This document shows, piece after piece, positions 24,501-37,950 of a DNA stretch of 64,000 nt. The DNA comes from Aphelocoma coerulescens. Taxonomy: Eukaryota; Chordata; Aves; Passeriformes; Corvidae. Each line of letters starts with the position of its first letter. Position 1 is the first letter of the stretch. The stretch spans positions 19,301,967 to 19,365,966 of the forward strand of contig NC_091022.1 in the NCBI RefSeq assembly GCF_041296385.1, given 5' to 3'. The notes beneath the pieces were generated by a model. The model was not told the DNA's origin. It made no database searches and saw only the letters and a program-made list of their open reading frames with translations. Position numbers and translations under genes: made by a program.

Positions 24501-27500
24501 AACCTTATTAACACCAACTTGGATCAATTGGTGATTCTTTGTGATTTCTGATTCTTTGCGGTTGAAATAATCTTATTTTATTTGATTTTTTCTTTAATCC
24601 TTGGTTTAGAGACTCACTAAAAGAAGGAATATATACAAAAGAAACAGCAGGAACAATAGGGATGTTTTTAACTCAAGAAATATCAAGCTTATAACTTTTG
24701 ATTACTCAGAAATACACAGAAAGAAATCCAGATAAGATTAAAGAAAACCCAGAGGAAGTGAGAGAATATTGTCTGCACTAACATGTAGGCTGAGTAATGA
24801 ATAACTTAGCTTTGAATAACAATACACATATTTTTAAATTTAGTTCTAAAATCTTAGTTTTCTATAAACTCTCTTCTAGTGTGTGCTTTGTAAACGCATT
24901 CATGAGAGTAGCTCACTGTGCATGTGTGTGATCTGTAAGTCACTCTTAAGTACTCTCTGTGCAAGTGGGTTCTCCTTTATCTTAGTTTCTAAATGGAAGC
25001 ATTTTACATTATTTGAACATTCATATCTGAGTACAGTTTTAAAGTCTGAATTACTTTTAAATTCTTTAGCCTGATATCTGTAACATACTTCAAGGTGATT
25101 AGATTTAATTGTGTCTACATTTTACTCTTAACAGGAGTTTCTCAGTTTTGGTGCACCTCATTAATACTTCCTTAGGTATCCGAAGTTTGCTCAGTGGTCA
25201 CTGCTTTAGCTTTCGAATGTGGTTTATTCCTAACAGATCTCTTCAGGATATAGTATCATTTTGCAGACAAAGTTGCCAAAATTCAGATATCTCTTGTAAT
25301 TTCAACTGAATGCTGGTGTGAATGTTTTTTGTCTGATGGCCAGTGACCGACATTCATCTCTGTTTTATCAGGTGAATCTGTCACGTCAGCTTTATAATGA
25401 CCTTCTATGCCCTTCATATCCTCTTATCATATATGTTCAGGTAGTGCAGTCATTGGGGATCCAACAGCACTATGAGCTCAGAGTTACCTTGCTATATGTG
25501 TATGCTGCCTTCATCTTGTCCATACCACTTGTGCTTATATCTGTTTCTGGAAACCAGACATGACATAGATCAGCTTCTCTACATAAAGATATATGGGGCA
25601 GAAAAAGGTACCTGGATCTGTCCTTCCTGTGGCTTCAGGGAGCTCTGTTATTTCAGAGAAATACATTGAAATAGTCACTGCTGTCTTTTCCCATTGTACA
25701 TTACTGTCACAAAATTAATTTTCATATGGTTTTATCCCATCAGAAGAAACTGATGTTTCTTCTGTTAGGTTTGACTTTGGTTATATATCTTAATATTTCT
25801 GGGCTGTATCTGTGCATTTATTATTCTGTGTTCTTGTATGAAGAGTTTTTTTTCTGCAGAAAGAATCCATAGTATTTTGTGACTTATTCACTCAGAATAT
25901 TTTATAGAAGAGCCTAATGCTAGTTAATCTTACAATACCTCAATTATAATAATTGTGAAAGGCAATGTAGTGCAATTTTGTTTCAGTTTAATAATTTCCA
26001 TGCTGTTTTTTTGGCTCTAAATCTTCAGTGAACCCTCCCAAAACAGAGGAAGAATTCAGAATTCTATTTCATGTAAAGAATCTCTGAGTAGATAAGATTT
26101 TAATTTTTAAAAAGAAACTAGTGTCTACATATTTCTGTCATGAGCACAGCTTTTTAAGACTAACACAAGGGCATGCTGTGCAAATGCAGGCAGAGATATG
26201 CATATGAAATGGTAAAGGATTTGTGCTGGATACTGTGCCACAAAGGTTTGTCACAGGTTCTTCGAAGTGAATACTGCAGGCTTGTTTCCATGGAAGTTAT
26301 GAAAGAGTTCACATATTTTATTAAATTTTGCTTTCTATATTCAGTTGAAAAAGAATGCTCACAGCTTTTATTTTTGCCCACAGTTATGCTTCTTTCAGTA
26401 GCAGCACTCTTTGCCTGTACACATTACAGTCCGAAGGTGTATGGCTTCATTGTTGTCTGCTACAGAAGTCATCAAAGAGGTTGGAGTTCCCATGGGAGAA
26501 CTTAGGACTTCCCTGAAAGAAGAAGATTACCCTGACTTCATCAGTTTCTCCACTTGTAACTGTGGGGTCAGTTTTTACTCTCTTTAAGAACTGCACTATT
26601 GTCAAGTCTTTCCTGGTCTTTGCAGATAAACTTTTTTTTGGTCTCTAAGCTGCTGTTTCTTCTTCTGTCTTTTTCTGTATCATCCTTTCCACTCACATGT
26701 GGTTTAATGGAATGGTGGTAGATATCAAGCAATTAGATGTACATCTGTCCAGATTTACTTGTACAAAACTATCTTGGTGATCATCTGACTATGTAGGTCC
26801 TAGAAAATAACATTTAAGATCCATGATTTGAAATTATTCTTTACCAGTTAAGAAATTGTGATAGACCAGAAAATTATCTGCTGAAATTGGAAAGAGTTCC
26901 TGGTATGGTAGATCATGCATTTCTTAGTGTTTTTGAAAGTCTTAATTTTGAAGGGGCCTGTATATTAATTGAATTTGAAATAGACTAATCTCATGTTAAG
27001 AAGTTTTAACTTAAATGCCTCTTTTAGAGACTGGTGTTCATTTGTTTCTTGCTTTATGATATTAAATGTTCCTGGAAGGCTATTTCATATTTAATCGTTA
27101 GCAAAATGTTGAGCTTTTCTGGGTCTGTCTTAGTTCTCCTAAGGTCACAGAATATCTGTTCAAACTCTTAAGTGCCTGAAAATGTCTGCTTAATAGTTTG
27201 ACTGTCTGTTGTCAAGAGTCTTGGTACTGGATATATTCCATTTTCATAAAATAATTTATCTTTGTTCAGAAACTTCCTCTGGCACAGAGAGAGGAATCAC
27301 ACACTCTAGAAGTATTCAAGGCTGTCTGGGTAATCAATCACTTAGCTTCCCCCTCTTTCCTTGTGTCAAGTCTAGTCTAAGCAGAATAATGAAGATAAGC
27401 CTGCCTTGGCGAAAATGAGTGGCACCATGTCTCCATTGTGTTAGCATCTTGCTGGAAGGGCTTTCCAGCTTAGTCTGCCAGAACAAAACTAGTGTTATCT

Positions 27501-30103
27501 ACCTAGTTGATTAGTTCCTGAGGAGACTTTATTTAGTTTAGTTCTGATTCTTTCAGACAAGTCTTCACTAAAATAGCCACGATTTGCTGGTTTTCTTCTT
27601 GTTCATGGAGTCCTCAGACTCTTGAGCCTTTGCTTTGTGAAGGAGCTGCTTCTTCTTATTATACATTCTAGTCTGGGAACACTAGGAAGCCTAAGACAAA
27701 GGCATGGTCTTAAAAAAGAGTCTTACTGAAAATGAGCTGGCTTTATGTGTGTCTGAAGGTACATCTGGATTTACAGTACAAGTCATAATGAAGACTGAAA
27801 AAATTTCAGACTTTAGATAATAATGGGATTTTGGTGGGTTTTTTTTGCTGGTTTTTGTTTTATTTTGGTTGGTTGGGCTTCTTCTTAATTAATGACTGTT
27901 GTCTTAAAAACGGATTATGTACACTGAACAGTGAATTTTGTCTTAGAAATGGACTAGTACCATTTTGAAGAAATTATGTCTACTTTAAAAACAAAGCTGT
28001 AGTACAATGTTATTAATTTTGCGGCTATCCTGTTTGAAAATAAGTACATACATTTCCACGCTGATGAATAATTATATTGACTACTTGCCTGAGAGAGGTA
28101 ATATTTTGTTTGTGTGTAAGTAAAGAGCTGTTGGAGCCAAGTTCTGAGACTTGTTGGGAGTGACAGGTGTACTGCAAACAAAACACAGTTTTTAGGATTT
28201 TGTTTGAAGTCTCAAAATATGCTTTATGACCATGATAACAACAGAATGGTTGTGACAGTGCATCTATGGAAATACATATAGGGAGGTGTGGTATATATTT
28301 GTCAAAGAAAGCCAAGTCATCATACCAGTTGTAATTACTATGATGAAAGGTGTGCAGAAACCAAGAGTTAGTGTTTGTACAGAGAATTAAAGCATTTCCT
28401 GATTTAGACATCTCAAAACTTTTGGTTTCAGGGTTCTCAGGAATAGACATGCAAATAATATTATGTTTGTGTTTCCCAGAAGATAAATTGTGGACAAGAC
28501 TTGTCAAATTACAGAACAAACTTCATTTTTCTTTAGTTTTGAGTACTTAATAATGCTTTCACAATTTTTCTTAGCATGGTTTTAGCATGGAATCAGTCAT
28601 AACTAGAGATACTGCCATTTTATTTATAAGGAAGTCCTATTTCCTTTATGTTTGTCTGTGTGGATGTCAATAAGTGAATTCTGTGAGTGTTGATAGTTGT
28701 GAAAAGATTATTACTATGATTCTGAAAATCCTTCCTTATACTGGATATATTATCCTGGCAACTGGTGCTGTCAGATCTGCTGGCAGATGTAGAAAGGGTC
28801 ACTTCTAGCACAGAAACAATTTGGACTGTTTTGCAGAGATTTTGCTGTCTTCTTAAAATTATGATTCGTTTGTATCCTCCTTGACATATATTTACAGCAT
28901 GCATTTCAGCTTGTTTCTTTTCTGGTATAGATTGCTTGTCACCATTAGTTTTATGTCACCATCTCTGACAGCAGAGATTATACATGTTCTGACCAAGCTC
29001 TCTGTCTGGTTTCCAGTTCTGCTAGAAACATTTCTTCTTGCCTTACTATACAGTAAGTAATTTATTAGCTATTTTCACTTCAAATTCTGTGAGCTTTATG
29101 CTCTTTCTGTCTTAAAAAAAATTAATCAAGCAATGAGATTGTTTAGTATTTCTTAATATCTACCATTGTGGGTTTTGTCTGCAATTTTCGTTTTCTGTTT
29201 GGTAACACCATTCATTCCACAGTAGTGCCACATATACAGTGTATCAAAGCAGAAAGGAATTTATAATACTGAAAGTCTTTCATATTTCTCATACTTTAAA
29301 TGCAACATTTAAATATCCTTTTTCATAATCCTTATTTTGCTGTATTAAAAATAGCAGTCCCATAGGTGTGCTTGCTGATGTTTTAAAGACATCAACACCC
29401 CTGAGGTCACAATAAAGGTGTCTTGTGTTTCCTATTCATTATATGAAACTTAGATTTCAGTTTCCTCTTTTATTACAGTTAATGAGCACCCAGGAGGCAG
29501 GGCTGTCTGCTGGGCCAGAAGTGGTGCTGCGTGTCCTGCTTGGTGCATGGTCTGCAAAGGCAGGCATTAATTACTTATTTACAGTCCCAGCCTGCAGACC
29601 TGCAGTTTCTCAGTCAAGCTTGAGAGTTGGCTGTTTTAGCACTCTGCAAGCCTCTCTCTAGGTCCTAGATGTGTCCCTAAAGTTGTAGTGTTTACTAACT
29701 TCCTGATTTGCCAACTCATGAGACCTTTACCATGGAAAACACAGAGCACACAGAGCTCGGAGACTTAACATAGTTGTTAGAAGTCATTTTCACATTAGCA
29801 TGATGTCATCAGCACGGACACTCCCCTTTGTAACAGGTTTCTTAAAACCACTGCTGCCAAAACCTGCTCTGTCATCTGAGTGACCACAGAACCATTCATA
29901 CTAGAAGCCAGAAGACTGAAGATGCCATTTCGCATATGTCATTCTCAAAGCTCTAAGAGAAAGTACTTTTCTGACATCTGACATCCATGGGTTGTTAACA
30001 CATTCAAGAAAAATAGTTTTATTGGGGTTTTGAAAACTTTTATGAAGTAACAAAGACTAATCAACATGGTAATGTTAAAGGTTTCATATGTTGTAAGTGA
30101 TCA
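21542..30103. other. Single-copy noncoding DNA with one GC-richer patch
   Basis: Mostly AT-rich sequence with no recognised gene. A GC-richer patch at about 23860-24240 has no identifiable repeat or exon. The longest open frame in AT-rich DNA in this window is here (28025-28519, minus, 164 codons). Its translation is rich in Ser, His, Asn and Cys and has no recognisable motif, so it is not annotated as a gene. Segments at 29425-29661 are open after a pyrimidine tract but end in a stop directly before the only donor-like GT. Confidence 0.5.
25741..25764. repeat. Perfect hairpin, 10-bp arms, 4-base loop
   Basis: CAGAAGAAAC at 25741-25750 is followed by TGAT and then its exact reverse complement at 25755-25764. 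With 10 paired bases and a 4-base loop it could form a small cruciform or RNA stem. No T-run follows, and no gene context assigns it a role. Confidence 0.8.
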
Positions 30104-30127
30104 TTCTTCTAATGTACATTAGAAGAA
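30104..30127. repeat. 24-bp perfect palindrome
   Basis: The half-site TTCTTCTAATGT (30104-30115) is followed immediately by its exact reverse complement (30116-30127), with no spacer. A perfect 24-bp palindrome is unlikely by chance in a window this size even in AT-rich DNA. It could come from a small template-switch event or be a cruciform-forming site. No known binding site or transposon end is recognised. Confidence 0.85.
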
Positions 30128-33100
30128 ACATCTATCAGTGCATTAAAGTCAGTGTTATTATCCAAATGGGTTTATAAAAGTTAAATACATCTTCCTATAA
30201 AACATAAATAATGTAGCTCCATTTTGACTTTTCTGAAAGCCCCTATAAAAGTGAAGAATGTTGATTTATAGTATTGGCTGGCTTCCACATGTAGATTGAA
30301 GGATTTTAAACAAGGTTAGTTTGTCTTTGCAAGATCATGGATTCTCACCAAACACTGTTGCTTTGCCATTGTCTGAGTTTATAAATTTAGAAACTGTGTA
30401 CCTGAGAGGGGTAAGGCCTGTCTGTCAACTGAGAGCAGCCCACAGTTGTGATGTGGTGCTCAGTGTGGAGCCTGAAAGCCCAGGAGGGTGGTGATCTCGA
30501 GAGAGTCCCTGAGTAGCTGTGTAAATCTGGTAGGATATAGGGTGACAGTTTACTTCCCAACAAATTTAAAAAGTAATTTGGTGGGCATATTGTGGAACCA
30601 TCCTATGTAAGAGGTGATCTGTTTTCTGCCAAGCCATTTCTAGTTCCTCGGAAAATGCTTCCAGCTTCTCTGTGTACGCTAATGGCACACAGAAAAGAAA
30701 TGAGAAGAAAAAAATCCTGTCATTTTTGAAAGATTGTTCCACTTATGAAAATGAGTATAAAAGGAGTATTCTACATGTATTCTTCTTTGTAGAACAGAAA
30801 ATATAAAGGCAATATACTAATGTTCAGCAAAGAATGAAATAATGGGGTGGTGTGATGGTTGTGTTAGGGATGGGAAGAAACACACATGCAGCTGCTAACT
30901 GTAACAACCTCCTCCCATTCAAGGTGAATAAGGGAACAGTTAAATGCCTCTGTGTTTAGAGATAGTTGAAAATATTGAAACAACTCCTAAAAATTCAGTT
31001 CATGTATAGTGCTGTTCATTATTCTACTGGAGCAGTTTCTTATTGGGCTGCAAGATACAGAGTTAAATACAGTTAAATACCGAGTTTGAGGAAAGATTTT
31101 GGCTTCAACTGGGTGTGAGGACATGCGAGGAGAAGGGCAGACATGCTCCAGGAGTGCACGGGAAAGGGAAAAGAAAGCTCCAGGTGCAACCAAAGAAGCA
31201 GTTATACTGAAAGCAAAGAGTTTTATGTAAACTACTTGCTAAAAAGCATAGCTGTGAGCAAGGAAGCTATCTCCTGCTGCTTGATTCCTGTTGTGTTCAA
31301 GAAAATGGGGCTTTAACATGCAATTTACTGCAGATTGCACTGAAGAAATTCTGGACTCCATCATAATTTCCTCCTCTTGAGTGAAACAAGGACTCAGTGC
31401 CTGAATTTTGCATAGATGCTTAGGTCAAAAGGGTTGATAGCATTTTGTTTCAATACTGATGTTTGCTTATTGGCTCTTGATAAAGGAATAGGCAGGCCAC
31501 AAACTTTTATTAGGTACTCTTTCAAGAGATGGGCCCTGTTCCAAAACAGTGTTTTATATGGGCAAGACAAACAGAAGGTGTAAGGAGGTATATGGTGTAT
31601 GAAAAGTGTGATCATTGAAGCATTTACAGCATTTCTGACTCTCCAGGGTCTCTGACACCATTCTTTTTCCTTGCAACTTCTCCTTCTTCCACCCTCTTTT
31701 ACTTTCCTCAAGGACCATTTGTTGACTGAGGTACTGCTAACTGGTTCCTGATGTCCAGAAAGCAATCATCAGCTGTGTTTGCTGTGTTTCAAGTTTGAAT
31801 TTATCAAAATATTAGAGCTAATAACTGTTTTAGTGCTGTATCTTTCCAGTGATACTGTAATTTTACTTATGTAACATATTGCAAACTAATTTATTAGCTG
31901 TTCTCAATATAATTAAAAATGAAACAGCCCCTTTTTAATAGCAATATGATTTAGATACTGGGAAACTTGTAAGCCTCAAGATGGAAGTGGCTCAGCCTAT
32001 CCTTATAGACAATTTAAGATGCATGAAAATATGATTCTTGCTTTTGCCAGTGTGGGAAGTGAACATAATTATGACTTTCCAGCTGCTTCTCCTAAAGAAA
32101 ACAAACAAACAATAAGACTCCCACTTTTTATTGCAACTAAAAAGGAGTATGCCTAAAGGGAATATATTTGGGCCAGAAGGAAGAAGCCATAACCAAGGTA
32201 ATGCTGTCCTCAAACATCCAAGCACATTCACAACTATGGTATGAAACTGTGAGGAAAAGAACCCCACTTCCTCAGCATCCATTGCCAAAATTACAAAAAG
32301 CCCCCAAAACAACAGCGGAAAGACTTTTGGCGATGACAAGCCTGTGTCTGTATTTATGGATCTGGGTACATGTAATAGTGACTTTTTTACTATCTTAGGC
32401 CGGAGGTAGAACGCTTGCCTCAAAACAGTCCAACACCAAAACTAACCCCCGAAATCTCAAACAAGTCTTTCCACTCACTAGAAAGAGTCCAGCATTTTTA
32501 GTTTTGTTTCATTTTTTTTGTTAGTTTTTTTGTTTTTATAAATGCTCAACACGTTACCATTTTTCTATCTTCTCTTGCTGTCTACCATTTTCTGTTTTTA
32601 TTGTGTAATGTCTGAATAATTAAGAACATGTGTTCTTTTATTATTACGCAAAGAAAAATTCTTGGTGTGGAGATTAATACCTTGCTGATACTAAACAGTC
32701 AGTATGTCACTTTTTTATGTACCTATGTGATGTACAGCAGAATAATATTATCACAAATCAAATTAGTTGGGACAAATACTAAGCCACAATGTGGTTTTTG
32801 CTGAATTTTATGGAGAACGCTTATCTAGTGAATAGAGGTTTGCCACATTGCTTTCAAATTACCAGGGTTAATCTGTAGATCAGAATAACTCACTATTTTG
32901 AAGAATGCAATGTACATAAAGTCCTTATTCTTCCTTCTTTATATGCTGCTTGTTCAGCATAAATGCAGTCAAAGTATGTGCTCAGCCTGTATATAATTTG
33001 ATGCCCAGAGGTCCATATAAGCCAGAAAAAATTATGAAGAGTATTAATTTGCAAGACTCATTCATAAAATACATATTTAGTTATGCTTTTAATGAAGCAC

Positions 33101-36100
33101 TCACCAGAGAAGTAGTAGGAACAAATATTTATGTCTCCTGGTGAAGATCTTTTTTCCACTTATTATAGTCACCTGCAGTTCATGCACTGTTATCATTAAG
33201 TGCCCAGAAACAAAACATGTACAGCACAACAACAATACATTCTTTATTTGTAAAATGAGTCATATTGCTTCTATCCTGCTTCCCACAGATCAGAGCTTTA
33301 ATAGGGATATAAATAAGAAACTTAACATATGTGACCTTCTGACCACAGAGTGTTAAATTCCAGGGACTATATTGCTCCACCACTTTTTTCTTTTATTTGA
33401 ATGTGTATTCATCATAGTTCTGTCGGAAACTGCATGATTTACAATTTATATTAGGTTATGATGTGAATTACCTTCAGATACAGGGAGAGGAAAATTGTGG
33501 AGGAGCAATTCTTGCTAAAGATGTTGAAAACAGTTCCCACTTAACCTTCAAATGTCATGGAAATGACACAATTGTATTTAGGTAAAGTTTTATCTTTGGG
33601 AAACATCTGCTTCTGTACAAAAACTTTATATTTTTCTGTCTAATGTTATAGTTAGTGTTAACATTTGGATCTTGAAATATACAATTCCACAAAGGCATGT
33701 CCATTGTCACTTGACTAATGAAGTCTGCCAATACAAATATTATTTATTCTGTGCAAAAAGTCTTGAAATAAACCCACAGAATGCTATTGTGATGCAGATC
33801 CAAACAAGGTTTTGTAGCTTGGAAATATTCTGACATTTGTTAGAAAATTTTATTATTATCTTGATAATATCTGCATTTTAAACACAGGCAAGCCCTGCCA
33901 TGAGTATAGTTTGTTCTTCTTCATTATTTGTAAAATAGTGATTTTATCTCACTTTTATTAAAACATTTCCAAGAAAATGAAAAAATAGTATAAATTTCTA
34001 TTTCAAACCTCTAGTCAAGATATACTAAGTATTCTTTAGGAGAAATAATCATCTGAGATCTCCAGTTTAATTCCACTGTGCTGTGAGTCCCAGCTATTCT
34101 GGGAGAAGTTTATTGTTTTTTATGAGCTACTTCTTCAGTCTATAGATTTTTGGTGTTTCATCCAGAGTTTCTCCATACATAAAAACCCTTTCAATTTTTA
34201 CAAGTTTTTTTCTATTTTGCTACAATTGCTCTGATCATCACCAACCGTGTCAGCTACAAGACTCTTCAGAATATAGTTCAATATCCCTATTCAATAATTA
34301 CTAATAAAAAAGCCTAGGACGAGCAGAAAATCGGATTTGGTGTAGGAGATACCTTTCAGTCAGTTCACTTTCTACTCTTAAATAGTCAGGAAAATCGTAT
34401 TTGGGATGTACTTGTTTGCACAATTTAGAATACATTTTCTTTTGAGAACAACCATGGTGTTTTGTGAGGTCCATTCAGGACAGTGTGTTAAACACTGCTT
34501 CAAAAAACACTAGATATGTGAATCAGATGCAGGAACCTTATGACTGTGTGCTCTGTGTGTGGGAAAGAAGACTGAAGGAAAGTTAACAAAACTATTATTG
34601 CCTGAAAAGGCAGCATAAGGTCCAGCTGTCAGCTAGGAGAGATTTCAAGTGCAGAGGATGAAGGATTTGCTGTTATATTCCCTTGCAAAATGAAAGTGTG
34701 CATTAGGGCCTGTGTTTTGGAATCAAAATCATGAGGCTCAAAGTGTGTTTTCCAGATGACTTAATTTTTCTAGTAATTGTGCCTGAGGTATGTAAAATGT
34801 ATTCAGGAAGACCAAACTACAAGAATAGTTAAGAAAAATGGCTTACATTACTTTTTAGTGTTTGCAGAAAGGAGGTATTGAGGTTTCTTGGTTTTGTTTT
34901 TTTATTTTTTTAATTTCTGAAAAACCTATTGGACAAAGTATGTGACAGTGCTCTTTGAAAAAATATATAGCCAGAGAGCAATTTTTATAACATTGAATGT
35001 ACTGTTGGGAAGAAATCCCCGTTTGGAGTAAGTCACACTTGGGGAGGTTGGGAAGTAATCCTTCAAGATTCATATTTACCAGTTAAATTTTATGTATCTC
35101 TATTAATGTGTAAGCATACAGATTTTTCTTCCATATGAAGAGAGAATAAAATTTTTGTTTTTTAGGTTTTCTTTAGATATCTCATTGTCGGTGTGACTGA
35201 ATTTTCTAGTGAAAATACTTACAGTGTGCTATATATTTTGCCTGGAGAAATCTATAGCCTTTTTAAAACATAGTACTTAAAAGGGGGCTGAAACACTCAG
35301 AGGATTTTTCTTTGTGCTGAAATTTACTTTTGGGTGAAACTAAACTTAGTGTTCTGCTGCTGCATAGTAAAGTGCACAGTAACTGAGAAGTGGAATCAAG
35401 TTAAGCTGGTCTCCAGTCTCCCATAAAGCAGAATGATGGGCGAGTCTTTGTGATATACCGTGGTCATTAGAAAGGGGTATCTGTGGAAAGAGGAAAAGAT
35501 ATGTATTTGTCAATGCATTCTGGGCTTCAACTTTAGAAGTCAGAGGGACTGGCTAAGTCTTACTCAGCCTTCCTTCTTCACATATCCATAATTTTTCTCT
35601 CCTGTAAGGATCCCAAAGTTTTATTGGCTATTCTGTGCTTCAGTCCATAATCTTAAAACTGCCTTTTGCTCCTCACCCATCCTGACATCAATTGGAAGAG
35701 CCAAGAAGTAGCCCCGATGACACTGCTTAAAGCAATCTAATAACACTTTTTAAACAGAGAAAGATCTTTGGCATTTTTTAGGAGTAGCTTTCTCTGGAAC
35801 ATTGTGTAGACATATCTTTCTGTGCAGTAGCAACTTTTTTTAATGTCCATTGTCTAAATGTAAAGATTAATAGCTCAAATGGGTCTGAATTTGTGTTTTC
35901 CAAAGACCAAGAATTTGTCCTTCAATGTTGCAACCAATATTTGCATATTTCTATTCATTGGAGGTTGGTTGTGTATTCCTTTTGCATGTATTACCATTGC
36001 CAATCTAGCATTCCCATGTTTATTTATTTATTTTTTAATTTATTTTTTTTTTTGGCATGCATTTTGTCCAGTTAAGCCAAGCGGTTCAGAGACAATTCCT

Positions 36101-36696
36101 CCTCTACTTTCCAGCTTAAGACAGCAAACCCTGCTCTCCTCATGTGGGTCAAACACTTCATGTTGTAGCAGCATGTTTTTCAGTCTTTTTTGGGATATCT
36201 GACTAGCCCAGCACCATCAAGATGATGTCCTGGTACAAGCTCTTCTTTAGGTATTGGCTTGGCACGGAAGCTTAAATCATGACTTGTCATCATTTGTATC
36301 TCGCTGAGATTGACTGTTCCTAATGAAGTTGCACTGCTATTAGTCTGAGTCTGTCCTATCATGTAAAAGGTCTGTAGGCATAGGAGTTGCTTTCCCTTAC
36401 TCTAAATGGTCATTTTTGGGAGGGGGAGAAAATGGGAGGAGTGACTGAAGTTCCCATTGAAATTTACCTTAGTTAGAAGGAAAAAGAAATGGGTGGAAAA
36501 GGTGGTCTTTAAAAATTGGTCAAATGCTGAATATTTAATAAAATTTCACGTTACCTAGTATAGCTAAACTCAACAGACAAAAAAATTGGTTGTTTGATTT
36601 TAATTCTTCCTTTGAATGATCTTTCACTTGAGATTCCCTTGCTTATCTCCAGTGTTTGTATTCAGTTAATACTGCCCACACCATACTTGAAAATAC
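30128..36696. other. AT-rich single-copy DNA, no gene recognised
   Basis: Open frames reach 143 codons (31992-32423, minus) without recognisable content. Opposite-strand frames overlap it, as expected of chance openings. T-rich low-complexity patches occur at about 32505-32540 and 34890-34915. A TATAAAAGG string at about 30755 has no promoter context. No mobile element or RNA gene was recognised. Confidence 0.5.
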
Positions 36697-36714
36697 AGAG
36701 TTTAGCTAAACTCT
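36697..36714. repeat. 18-bp perfect palindrome
   Basis: AGAGTTTAGCTAAACTCT reads identically on both strands. It has no spacer and is not part of a recognised transposon end. TAGCTAAACTC also occurs about 150 bases upstream (near 36561), so the half-site is locally repeated. Confidence 0.85.
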
Positions 36715-37313
36715 AAGGCAGTGTATTTCCACACTTGCTGTGGAACCCAACATGGAAGACAGAAAGAAGCTGAGGATTCAGAACTGATGGTGGCTTAGAC
36801 AGGTTAGAGTGAGGGACAATCATAGTTAGCCATTAAATTTTGTCATTCAAGAATTGCAATGAACAACTGAAAACAGGCAGAACTGAAAAAAAAAAAAAAT
36901 CAGTGATTTAAATGATAGTGGAAAAATACCCTTAGAATTTTAAAGACAGCAAACTGTTTTTGAAAAAGAGGCATGATAAATTTAAATGGCATCTAGCTCA
37001 GATCCAAGGAGGAGCAAAGTCATGCATCAAAGGTAATTGAAGGCACCCTTTGAAATGGGCTGAGGGGAGATGACTCTTGACCTTAGATCGTTTGGAACTT
37101 GCAGCAATGCACAGGGACTCCTCCATCATGACAAATGATTTGAGTTTCCACTAAGTGAGTGTCTGAGCATCGTTTATGCTGACTCCCTGATATTTCACTG
37201 CCAAGAGGTCAACTGCTGTATTTGAGCACAGATGAGAGTCACTTGAAGATGAATCCAGGTCTGGACACCTTGCAGAGAGCAGCACTTAAGGACTGTGTTA
37301 GTAGCAGAACTGG
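36715..37313. other. Single-copy noncoding DNA
   Basis: The part from about 37000 to 37200 has mixed composition without homopolymers and could be a small conserved element, but it carries no motif strong enough to call. No coding potential was seen. Confidence 0.4.
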
Positions 37314-37333
37314 TTTTTTTTTTTTTTTTTTTT
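37314..37333. repeat. Poly(T) run, T20
   Basis: Uninterrupted run of 20 T inside otherwise complex sequence. It is a simple homopolymer with no associated retrocopy evident. Confidence 0.9.
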
Positions 37334-37599
37334 GCTGGATATTAGATGGATAGCTGTGATTGAAACTGCCACAGAATTGGACATCATTGATGTCTGAGTA
37401 GAACCAATCCTGCCTGAAAATCAGAGCATGAATCAGTGATTTCTTGGCTCTTGACAAAGGATGTGATAATGACCAGACTGGATAGCAAGATCAGCTTCTT
37501 ACTTGTTAGGATTCCAATCCACAAATGTTACCCAGGGGCTGATGACTGAATAAAATAGATACTGTTAAGTCTGAGAGAGGCAGAAATTTAGCAGTGCCT

Positions 37600-37950
37600 A
37601 TTGCTGTGAAGGCGGCACAGCATCCTGAAAACCCAGCAACTATTTGGTTAGCAGAGAATAAAATCACATACTTTTGTAATGCAGAGGGTATTCTAAATGA
37701 GTATAAAGAACTTGGATGTCTAATACTGGGGATTACTGCAATAAATTAATGGCCCACAAAGATTGTTTGTGAGAATGCAGGAAATCTGGCCATTTTTATC
37801 AGCTGCTGCTTAACCCAGTAACACAGGATTCTGTAAAGTGTACAAATGCCACGTGCTCCCAGAATCTGTGCACATCTTGCTTTAAACAGTTGCCACTTAA
37901 TTGTTCATTGACATTAGAGATTAAACCAAACCCCTGTGTTTCATCACAAA
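37600..37950. promoter_or_regulatory. Candidate conserved noncoding element
   Basis: Complex, non-repetitive sequence with clustered transcription-factor-like words: an E-box CAGCTG at 37800-37805 directly abutting TTATC (a GATA core on minus), a palindromic E-box CACGTG at 37850-37855, and AT-rich TTAAT cores. There is no open frame. The clustering suggests a possible enhancer, but each word is short and common. Conservation and chromatin data would be needed. Confidence 0.2.

Noticed and set aside
29425..29661. Exon-like segment after a pyrimidine tract near 29465-29478
   Set aside because: The frame ends in a stop right before the only donor-like GT, and no upstream exon or known protein was found.
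31992..32423. 143-codon open frame, minus strand
   Set aside because: A 76-codon frame is open on the opposite strand over the same bases, and the translation has no recognisable motif. It is probably chance.
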